Origin: CAKTOF01 sp964523945
Lineage (GTDB): Bacteria; Bacillota; Clostridia; Oscillospirales; Oscillospiraceae
Length of the DNA stretch: 12,073 nucleotides
Reading direction: 5' to 3'
Assembly: GCA_964523945.1 (NCBI GenBank)
Contig: CAZGBU010000064.1
Coordinates: 1-12,073 of the forward strand
Position numbers and translations under genes: made by a program. A model generated the notes under the pieces. It ran no database searches. It was not told the origin of the DNA and saw only the letters and a list, made by a program, of their open reading frames with translations. Shown in pieces: positions 6,179 through 11,435 of the stretch. The number at the start of each line of letters is the position of its first letter. Position 1 is the first letter of the stretch.

Positions 6179-6610
6179 ATGTCATTGACAGGGCAGTGGG
6201 TTGTGAAGATGTGGATCCCGCAGGCGCGGCTGGTTCACCCGGAGATGTTTGATGAGAACGGGAATATGATTGCGCCCCCGCCCCCGCCCCCGAAGGACGG
6301 CCCGGTTGCCCCGCCGATGCCGGAGGTGGAGCTGAAGGACTACGGCCAGCCCACGGGCGACTTTTTTGAGGGGGAGCTGTTGCTTGATCTGACTGCCCAG
6401 CCGGACGGAACGCTGACCGGAACGGCCGGGGGCGCGCCGATTTATGCCGGCTTCTACACGGGCAATGAATTTATGAAAGTGGATGTCCCTGCCGGCCCCG
6501 GCCGCTGGGAGATCTGGCTGCGCGTCGATGCGGACGGCAATGCCGAGGGCATGGTGTCGGTCGGCGGTGGAAAGGGTTTCCCGAACTTCGCCTACGGTAA
6601 AAAAGTTTAA
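6179..6610 (+). CDS. Uncharacterised small protein with Ala-Pro6 run
   Basis: A 143-residue protein I do not recognise. There is no signal peptide or membrane segment. Residues 1-13 (MSLTGQWVVKMWI) and the repeated short beta-like segments with Gly turns (GELLLDLTAQPDGTLTGTAGG, WEIWLRVDADGNAEGMVSVGGG) suggest a small all-beta barrel or sandwich. Between them is an acidic and proline-rich loop with six consecutive prolines at residues 33-38, followed by KDGPVAPPMPEVE. The L-D-G-T-L-T-G phrase resembles ligand-binding beta-barrels that start with a G-x-W motif, but this is only a resemblance. ATG 6179 has AAAGGA 9 nt upstream; upstream in-frame TTG codons are less likely. The gene has its own promoter and terminator, so it is a monocistronic unit and neighbours say little about its job. 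Confidence 0.8.
   Translation: MSLTGQWVVKMWIPQARLVHPEMFDENGNMIAPPPPPPKDGPVAPPMPEVELKDYGQPTGDFFEGELLLDLTAQPDGTLTGTAGGAPIYAGFYTGNEFMKVDVPAGPGRWEIWLRVDADGNAEGMVSVGGGKGFPNFAYGKKV
6273..6292 (+). repeat. In-frame hexanucleotide repeat coding for proline
   Basis: CGCCCC is repeated three times in a row, followed by CG, and encodes the run of six prolines. Each six-base unit equals two codons, so gain or loss of a unit changes proline number without breaking the frame. Confidence 0.75.
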
Positions 6611-6619
6611 AATTTCCCG

Positions 6620-6657
6620 GCACGGAGACCAATTGGCTGGTCTCCGTGCTATTTTTG
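6620..6657 (+). terminator. Intrinsic terminator after the small uncharacterised gene
   Basis: GCACGGAGACCA (6620-6631) pairs perfectly with TGGTCTCCGTGC (6638-6649), with a 6-nt loop, followed by TATTTTTGT. It begins 10 nt after the stop codon and separates this gene from the glmS unit. Confidence 0.88.
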
Positions 6658-6684
6658 TATCCAATTCACGCAGGATTCACAAAA

Positions 6685-6719
6685 TAGACATAGCTTTTTT
6701 TGCGCGCTTGGCATATAAT
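6685..6719 (+). promoter_or_regulatory. glmS promoter
   Basis: A perfect TATAAT at 6714-6719 lies about 50 nt ahead of the ribozyme. The -35 is unclear: TAGACA at 6685-6690 matches 5/6 but with a 23-nt spacer, and TAGCTT at 6691-6696 has the right 17-nt spacer but few matches. A run of seven T at 6695-6701 lies between the elements. Confidence 0.55.
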
Positions 6720-6768
6720 GAGGGCGATCGCAGCAAACGAAAGGAGGTTCCGGGCCAGTCCCGTCAAA

Positions 6769-6910
6769 AGCGCCAGCGCCTGCCTGCCGGCAGGACGACG
6801 AGGAGAAGCGTGATCGAACATTCGGCGGATGCGCTTCCGCGCAGCTCTGCGCGCGTGACACAGTCAGAAATATGCGGGCGACCGCAAAACAGAGGGGCTG
6901 TGAGCAGAGC
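6769..6910 (+). ncRNA. glmS ribozyme (glucosamine-6-phosphate-activated)
   Basis: This self-cleaving RNA in the glmS leader uses glucosamine-6-phosphate as cofactor and lowers glmS expression when amino sugar is abundant. Cleavage is expected between A6769 and G6770, at AAAA/GCGCCAG. A hairpin CCTGCC-TGCC-GGCAGG follows, then the conserved GACGAGGA (6795-6802) and ATCGAACATTCGGCGGAT (6813-6830) core inside a GAAGCG/CGCTTC stem (6805-6810 with 6832-6837). P4 pairs GCTCTGC (6844-6850) with GCAGAGC (6904-6910). Within it are CACAGTC/GGCTGTG and a TGCGG-GCGA-CCGCA hairpin with a GNRA loop, as in the Thermoanaerobacter type. Position, core motifs and nested helices agree. Boundaries are good to a few bases. 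Confidence 0.93.
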
Positions 6911-6912
6911 AT

Positions 6913-6936
6913 GGACAAATGGCTGCGGATTTGTCC
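6913..6936 (+). other. Hairpin between the glmS ribozyme and the SD
   Basis: GGACAAAT (6913-6920) pairs perfectly with ATTTGTCC (6929-6936), loop 8 nt, starting two bases after the ribozyme's last helix. No U-run follows, so it is not an intrinsic terminator. It ends 13 nt before the AGGAGG of glmS (6950-6955) and so could stack on the ribozyme or shape the mRNA 5' end left after cleavage. Confidence 0.6.
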
Positions 6937-6963
6937 TGGATCATCAGACAGGAGGAACGCACC

Positions 6964-8796
6964 ATGTGTGGAATTGTTGGTTATGTTGGAAAGGAACAGG
7001 CGGCACCGATTTTGCTCGACGGGCTGCGCCGGCTGGAGTATCGGGGCTATGACTCGGCGGGTATCGCCGTCATCTCGCGCGAGCGGGGGCTGCAGGTTGT
7101 CAAGTCGGTTGGACGGCTCGATGCGCTGATCGAAAAAACGCACGGCGGCGCCGATGTCAAGGGCACGATGGGGATCGGGCACACACGCTGGGCGACGCAC
7201 GGGGAGCCATCCGATGCCAATTCCCATCCGCATGTGTCCGAGGACGGGCGCATTGCGGTGGTGCATAATGGCATCGTGGAAAACTATATGGAGATCAAGG
7301 AGCTGCTGCAGAGCAAAGGTGTGAAATTCCAGTCCGATACGGACACAGAGGTCGTCGCACAGCTGCTGGAATACTATTATGAGGGGGATATCCTGAAAGC
7401 GCTGTTTAAAGTGCTCGACCGGATCGAGGGCGCTTATGCGCTCGGCATCATCTGCGCCGATGCGCCCGACCGGCTGATCGCTGCGCGTAAGATGAGCCCG
7501 TTGATTCTCGGTTATGGAGACGGATGCAGCCTGATTGCATCGGATGTGACTGCCGTAATCCGGCACACCCGCGAGGTCTGCTATATGGAAGACGATGAGG
7601 TCGCTGTGCTCTCGGCGGATGGAATCCAGATCTACAACGCGATGTGCGAACCGATCGAAAAGCCGCACAGCTTCGTCGATTGGGATATCTCTGCGGCGGA
7701 AAAGGGCGGTTATGCGCACTTTATGTTCAAGGAGATCCTCGAACAGCCCGAGGCCGTCGCCAAAACGATCCAGCCGCGCATTCGCGACGGCCGCATCGTG
7801 CTCGACGATCTGGAACTGACGCCGGAATATATCCGGCGGATCAGCAAGATCGACATCATCGCCTGCGGTTCGTCGTATCATGTTGGAATGGTGGGCAAGT
7901 ACACGCTTGAAAAGCTGCTGCGCAAGCCGGTTGAGGTGGTACTTGCATCGGAGTTCCGTTACTGTGATCCGATCGTAGGTGAGAATACACTTGCGCTGGT
8001 CATCAGCCAGTCCGGCGAGACGATTGACACACTGGCCGCACTGCGTGAGGCGAAACGGCTTGGCGCGCGCGTGCTGTCGATCGTCAATGTGGTCGGCTCG
8101 TCGATCGCACGAGAGTCAGACGATGTGATCTACACCTGGGCCGGACCTGAGATTGCGGTTGCGACGACAAAGGCCTATTCCACGCAGCTCGCAGTGCTCG
8201 ACCTGCTCGGGCTCTACTGTGCCGACGCGCTTGGAACCATCACGCAGGAGCGGTATCAGGCGCTGGTGGAGGAGCTGCAGCGCCTGCCGCAGAAAATGCA
8301 GTCCATTCTGGACAGCAAGGATGACATCCAGTACTATGCCTCGCGCTATTTTAACCACGAGTCGGTCTTTTTCATCGGGCGCAATCTCGACTATGCGCTC
8401 GGGCTTGAAGGCAGCCTGAAGCTCAAGGAGATCTCCTATATCCATTCTGAGGCATACGCGTCCGGCGAACTGAAGCACGGGACGATTTCACTCATCGAGC
8501 CGGGTACGCTTGTCGTTGCGCTGAGCACCTACGGCCCGCTGTTTGACAAGGCAATGTCCAACGTCAAGGAGGTCCATGCGCGCGGCGCCGATGTGCTGGC
8601 GCTGACGACCGAATCACACCAGCAGGAAATGGCGGGCAGTGTCAACGGCTTGCTGACCATCCCCGATACCGAGTATCTGTTCCTGCCGAATCTCGGTGTG
8701 CTGCCGCTGCAGCTGTTTGCCTATTATATCGCGCTGATGCGCGGCTGCGACATTGACAAGCCGCGTAATCTGGCGAAATCTGTCACAGTGGAGTGA
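6964..8796 (+). CDS. glmS: Glutamine--fructose-6-phosphate aminotransferase (isomerizing)
   Basis: A 610-residue cytoplasmic enzyme making glucosamine-6-phosphate from fructose-6-phosphate and glutamine, the first step to UDP-GlcNAc for peptidoglycan. The N-terminal glutaminase begins MCGIVGYVG; Cys2 becomes the N-terminal nucleophile after Met removal, which fixes the start. An in-frame ATG at 6919 is therefore ruled out. RWATHGEPSDANSHPH and NGIVENY follow. Two SIS isomerase domains carry CGSSYHVGMVGKY, ISQSGETIDTL, SYIHSEAYASGELKHG, and the terminal PRNLAKSVTVE tail forming the sugar site. Length is as expected. AGGAGG lies 8 nt upstream. Regulation is by the ribozyme in its leader. The stop is followed after 5 nt by the nitroreductase start, with no terminator. 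Confidence 0.98.
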   Translation: MCGIVGYVGKEQAAPILLDGLRRLEYRGYDSAGIAVISRERGLQVVKSVGRLDALIEKTHGGADVKGTMGIGHTRWATHGEPSDANSHPHVSEDGRIAVVHNGIVENYMEIKELLQSKGVKFQSDTDTEVVAQLLEYYYEGDILKALFKVLDRIEGAYALGIICADAPDRLIAARKMSPLILGYGDGCSLIASDVTAVIRHTREVCYMEDDEVAVLSADGIQIYNAMCEPIEKPHSFVDWDISAAEKGGYAHFMFKEILEQPEAVAKTIQPRIRDGRIVLDDLELTPEYIRRISKIDIIACGSSYHVGMVGKYTLEKLLRKPVEVVLASEFRYCDPIVGENTLALVISQSGETIDTLAALREAKRLGARVLSIVNVVGSSIARESDDVIYTWAGPEIAVATTKAYSTQLAVLDLLGLYCADALGTITQERYQALVEELQRLPQKMQSILDSKDDIQYYASRYFNHESVFFIGRNLDYALGLEGSLKLKEISYIHSEAYASGELKHGTISLIEPGTLVVALSTYGPLFDKAMSNVKEVHARGADVLALTTESHQQEMAGSVNGLLTIPDTEYLFLPNLGVLPLQLFAYYIALMRGCDIDKPRNLAKSVTVE

Positions 8797-8801
8797 GAAC
8801 C

Positions 8802-9338
8802 ATGCATACAATCGAAGCCATTCAAACCAGAAGAAGCGTCCGCCGCTTTCGTCCGGACGCGCTGGATCACGCACTGATCGAGCGGGTCGTGGACGCGGCG
8901 CGCTTTGCGCCGAGCTGGAAGAATACGCAGACCGCGCGCTACATTGTCGTCGAGTCGCCCGAGGCGAAAGAGACAATCTGTACCGACATGCTGCCGGATT
9001 TCAATGCGCGCACCGTGCGCTCAGCGCCGGTGCTTGTTGTGATGACGACAGTCCACGGCCGCTCGGGTTATGAACGCGACGGCTCGCCGACGACATCCAA
9101 GGGCGACCGGTGGGAGCATTTTGATGCCGGCATTGCGGCGCAGACGTTCTGCCTGGCCGCGCACGAGCTGGGCCTTGGCAGTGTGATACTCGGCATCTAT
9201 GATGAGCAGAAGCTGCGCGCATTCCTCGGCCTTGACGAGGGCGAGGTGCTCACCGCGCTCATTGCACTCGGCTACCCGGACGAGACGCCTGCTGCTCCAA
9301 AGCGCAAGGCCCCGGAGGATCTGATCCGCTATGTTTGA
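8802..9338 (+). CDS. Nitroreductase-family FMN flavoprotein
   Basis: A 178-residue flavin oxidoreductase of the nitroreductase fold, normally an FMN-binding homodimer using NAD(P)H. FMN-phosphate residues are in TRRSVRRF (Arg10, Arg11, Arg14), and PSWKNTQ (37-43) corresponds to the usual PSxxNxQ flavin site. The AAQTFCLAAHELGLGSVILG helix and loop and the IALGYPDE end are standard. The natural substrate is unknown; these proteins act on quinones, nitro compounds or flavins. ATG 8802 is preferred over GTG 8793 because GGAG lies 8 nt before it. That SD is inside the glmS 3' end, so the gene is probably on the glmS transcript. It overlaps the next gene by 8 nt. Confidence 0.9.
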   Translation: MHTIEAIQTRRSVRRFRPDALDHALIERVVDAARFAPSWKNTQTARYIVVESPEAKETICTDMLPDFNARTVRSAPVLVVMTTVHGRSGYERDGSPTTSKGDRWEHFDAGIAAQTFCLAAHELGLGSVILGIYDEQKLRAFLGLDEGEVLTALIALGYPDETPAAPKRKAPEDLIRYV

Positions 9339-9987
9339 GGGATTTTCGCCAGAGACAATCGACTTCCTCTGGGGTATCCGCTTCAACAACAATAAAACAT
9401 GGTTTGAAGCGAATAAGCAGACATATCTGGACAAGCTCTACCGTCCGATGAAAGAACTGGCCGCAGCGGTGTTTGAGCCGTTTTCTGCTATTGACGGCAT
9501 GATCTGCAAGGTTTCACGTATCTATCGGGATGCGCGACTGCCGCACTATGCCGAGGCGCCGTACAAAAACACGCTGTGGCTGTGCATCCGGCGTGAGAAT
9601 GATTCCTGGTCACAGAATCCGGCGCTGTTTTTTGAGATCGCGCCGGAGGGGTATACATTTGGTTTCGGCCTGATCCGACCGCGTGCGGACACGATGGCGG
9701 CGCTGCGCAGTGAATTGGCAGCCAATCCTGGTCCCTTTTTGGATATGATTCGGAAAATTGAGCGGGAAACGGATGTCACTGTCCGCGGCGAGGCATACTA
9801 TCGCAAAAAGCCATGCCCCGTGCCGGAGATTGAACGATTTTACAATTTAAAAAATATTGAAGCGTATCGCCAGTATCCGCCGGATACGCGCCTGTTTTCC
9901 CCTTCGCTGGCCGACGACGTCCGCCGGACGCTGACAGCGCTGCTGCCGCTGAATGAATATCTGTTGCGCTTTACGCACCAGCCGTAG
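9331..9987 (+). CDS. DUF2461 family protein
   Basis: A 218-residue protein of the DUF2461 (TIGR02453) family. Marks are FSPETIDFLWGIRFNNNKTWFEANKQTY at the start, then KVSRIYRDARLPHYAEAPYKNTLWLCIRR and LFFEIAPEGYTFGFGLIRP. The biochemical role is not established. No membrane segment or signal peptide is visible. ATG 9331 overlaps the nitroreductase stop by 8 nt; GGAGG lies 12 nt upstream, a little far, so coupling may matter. It is the last gene before a strong terminator. In many Firmicutes DUF2461 sits beside housekeeping or redox genes, which gives no clear hint. Confidence 0.88.
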   Translation: MFEGFSPETIDFLWGIRFNNNKTWFEANKQTYLDKLYRPMKELAAAVFEPFSAIDGMICKVSRIYRDARLPHYAEAPYKNTLWLCIRRENDSWSQNPALFFEIAPEGYTFGFGLIRPRADTMAALRSELAANPGPFLDMIRKIERETDVTVRGEAYYRKKPCPVPEIERFYNLKNIEAYRQYPPDTRLFSPSLADDVRRTLTALLPLNEYLLRFTHQP

Positions 9988-10030
9988 CATCGAAAGAAAA
10001 ACGAAACCTGGCGGTGGCGACAGAATCTCC

Positions 10031-10077
10031 CGGTCTCCCGCGGCGAATCAAACACCGCCGCGGGAGATCGTTTTTTT
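10031..10077 (+). terminator. Strong intrinsic terminator of the glmS unit
   Basis: A 15-bp stem with one G-U pair (10031-10045 with 10056-10070, core TCTCCCGCGGCG), 10-nt loop, is followed by seven T (10071-10077). It closes the glmS-nitroreductase-DUF2461 unit and isolates spoIVB. Confidence 0.93.
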
Positions 10078-10104
10078 GACAAGGAAATCCCGCTGATTTT
10101 TGCC

Positions 10105-10136
10105 TGCAATCATCCGCGCCGACCGCGGCCATATTA
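10105..10136 (+). promoter_or_regulatory. Possible sigma-G (forespore) promoter of spoIVB
   Basis: CATATTA (10130-10136) matches the sigma-G -10 consensus CATnMTA at six of seven positions. TGCAAT (10105-10110), 19 nt upstream, is a weaker match to TGMATA. In B. subtilis spoIVB is read by sigma-F and sigma-G, so forespore control is expected. The match is loose and there is no good sigma-A alternative in this 90-base gap. Confidence 0.35.
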
Positions 10137-10168
10137 AACATGCAATGCGGCGAGAAAGGATGAAGTTG

Positions 10169-11158
10169 ATGAAACAGCGGCGATTTTTGAATTTTTGTAT
10201 CGCGCTTGTGCTGGCGCTCACGCTGTCGGCACAGGCGCTTGCCGCGCTTCCGACCGAGCTGGTGCCGGTCGGCGCGGCGGTCGGGATCCAGATGCATACG
10301 GATGGGATTGTAGTGACCGGGTTTGATGAGGACGCGCCGGCGCGTGCGGCCGGGCTTCGTACCGGCGATGTGATTCGCAGCGTCAATGGCGCGGCGGTCA
10401 CGGCAGCCTCAGATCTGGCGCAGGCCGTACGGCAGAGCGGCGGGCAGAGCCTGACCATCACGGCGCTGCGCAAGGGCAAAAGCGTGGAGGTATCGGTCAA
10501 GCCGGCCGCACTCGACGGCGATTATCGCATGGGCATCTATATCCGTGACGCGATTGCCGGCATCGGTACGGTGACATTCTATGACCCGGAGACGGGGGCA
10601 TATGGTGCGCTGGGCCACGGGATCAGCGATAGCGCCACCGCGCAGCTCCTGCCGCTTGCAAGCGGCGAACTGCTTACGGCTGACGTAGTGGGCGTCAACC
10701 GCGGTGAGCGCGGCAGCCCGGGGCAGCTCCAGGGCGCGTTCTGCCAGGATGGCGGCATCGGTACGGTGGAACGCAACACGGCCTGCGGCATTTTTGGACA
10801 GGCGGCGCTGGATTATTCGAGCGACGACGCCATTCCGGTTGCGCAGCGCAGCGAGGTCACAACCGGCCCGGCCACGATCCTGTGCATGGTGAACGGAACC
10901 GAGATACACGAGTATTCTGTTGAGATCACGAAACTCTACCCGTGCAGCGATGACACCGGCCGCAATCTAATGCTGACCGTGACGGACCCGGCGCTGATTG
11001 AAGCGACTGGCGGCATTGTCCAGGGCATGTCGGGCAGCCCAATCCTACAGAACGGCAAGCTGATTGGCGCGGTGACGCACGTACTGGTGGGCGAGCCGTC
11101 GCAGGGCTATGGCATCTTCATTGACTCCATGCTCCAGACTGCTTATCAGGAGGGATAG
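10169..11158 (+). CDS. spoIVB: SpoIVB peptidase (forespore signalling protease)
   Basis: A 329-residue S55 serine protease. In sporulation it is made in the forespore, crosses the inner forespore membrane and cleaves SpoIVFA to trigger pro-sigma-K processing. A signal or anchor segment spans residues 6-25 (FLNFCIALVLALTLSAQALA). A PDZ domain with GIVVTGFDEDAPARAAGLRTGDVIRSVNG lies at 46-74. The protease part carries His150 in GALGHGI, Asp273 in TDPALIEATGG and Ser288 in GGIVQGMSGSP, giving the expected His-Asp-Ser set. It is shorter than the about 425-residue B. subtilis protein, mainly lacking sequence between membrane segment and PDZ. ATG 10169 has GAAAGGA 8 nt upstream; ATG 10160 lies inside this SD. 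It precedes spo0A, the conserved order in sporulators. Confidence 0.95.
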   Translation: MKQRRFLNFCIALVLALTLSAQALAALPTELVPVGAAVGIQMHTDGIVVTGFDEDAPARAAGLRTGDVIRSVNGAAVTAASDLAQAVRQSGGQSLTITALRKGKSVEVSVKPAALDGDYRMGIYIRDAIAGIGTVTFYDPETGAYGALGHGISDSATAQLLPLASGELLTADVVGVNRGERGSPGQLQGAFCQDGGIGTVERNTACGIFGQAALDYSSDDAIPVAQRSEVTTGPATILCMVNGTEIHEYSVEITKLYPCSDDTGRNLMLTVTDPALIEATGGIVQGMSGSPILQNGKLIGAVTHVLVGEPSQGYGIFIDSMLQTAYQEG

Positions 11159-11182
11159 GGCGGAGGATAGAATCATCCGCCC
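11158..11182 (+). other. Hairpin right after spoIVB
   Basis: GGGCGGA (11158-11164) pairs with TCCGCCC (11176-11182), with a partial inner helix GAT/ATC. It is followed by GCGGAGAG, not a T-run, so it is more likely a 3'-end stabilising stem than a terminator. Confidence 0.4.
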
Positions 11183-11237
11183 GCGGAGAGCCTGAAACGC
11201 GGCGGCGCAGCAGAACGGTGTTGTGGCCGACCATACC

Positions 11238-11275
11238 AGCAGCCCGCCGGCGTACGCCGGTGGGCTGCTTCTGCT
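11238..11275 (+). terminator. Likely spoIVB terminator with poor T-run
   Basis: A stem of about 14 bp (AGCAGCCC at 11238-11245 with GGGCTGCT at 11262-11269, continued by CGGC-type pairs and one G-U) has a GTAC tetraloop. The tail is only TTCTGCTG, so it may terminate weakly or depend on factors. Confidence 0.6.
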
Positions 11276-11289
11276 GTGCCATGAAACCG

Positions 11290-11318
11290 GTAAGAGAAAC
11301 AGGCATTTTGTCGAATCA
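11290..11318 (+). promoter_or_regulatory. Possible sigma-H promoter of spo0A
   Basis: GTAAGAGAA (11290-11298) and GTCGAATCA (11310-11318) are 11 nt apart, approximating the sigma-H pattern RnAGGAwww and RnnGAATww. The -10 overlaps the Spo0A box. B. subtilis spo0A has a sigma-H promoter, which makes it plausible, but the -35 is imperfect. Confidence 0.35.
11309..11315 (+). promoter_or_regulatory. Spo0A box (0A box) upstream of spo0A
   Basis: TGTCGAA is a perfect match to the 0A box TGNCGAA bound by phosphorylated Spo0A. It lies 121 nt before the spo0A start, upstream of the candidate sigma-A promoter and within the candidate sigma-H -10. This suggests autoregulation, as in B. subtilis. A seven-base match can arise by chance; the location makes it credible. 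Confidence 0.6.
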
Positions 11319-11345
11319 TTTATGACATAATTTGGAAGAATACAC

Positions 11346-11374
11346 TTGAAATGTATTGCGTTATGTGGTAAATT
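11346..11374 (+). promoter_or_regulatory. Candidate vegetative sigma-A promoter of spo0A
   Basis: TTGAAA (11346-11351) and TAAATT (11369-11374) are 17 nt apart, in the AT-rich part of the gap. The predicted leader is about 55 nt and includes a perfect short palindrome ATCGCAGCGAT (11381-11391). Confidence 0.5.
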
Positions 11375-11435
11375 TATAGCATCGCAGCGATAATCAGAGA
11401 AAAACGAATTTCAGCATACGGGAGAGGAACGTACG

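Noticed and set aside
6911..6964. Upstream ATG codons at 6911 and 6919 as alternative glmS starts or a leader peptide
   Set aside because: 6919 is in frame but would bury the catalytic N-terminal cysteine; 6911 is in a frame overlapping glmS without stop or product of note, and neither has an SD.
6483..7052. Plus-strand open frame spanning terminator, promoter and ribozyme
   Set aside because: It crosses a clear terminator and a structured RNA, and its start lies inside another gene in a different frame.
6649..7881. Minus-strand open frame of 410 codons antisense to glmS
   Set aside because: It runs across the glmS promoter, ribozyme and coding region, has no SD or known domain, and is explained by GC-rich codon bias opposite a certain gene.
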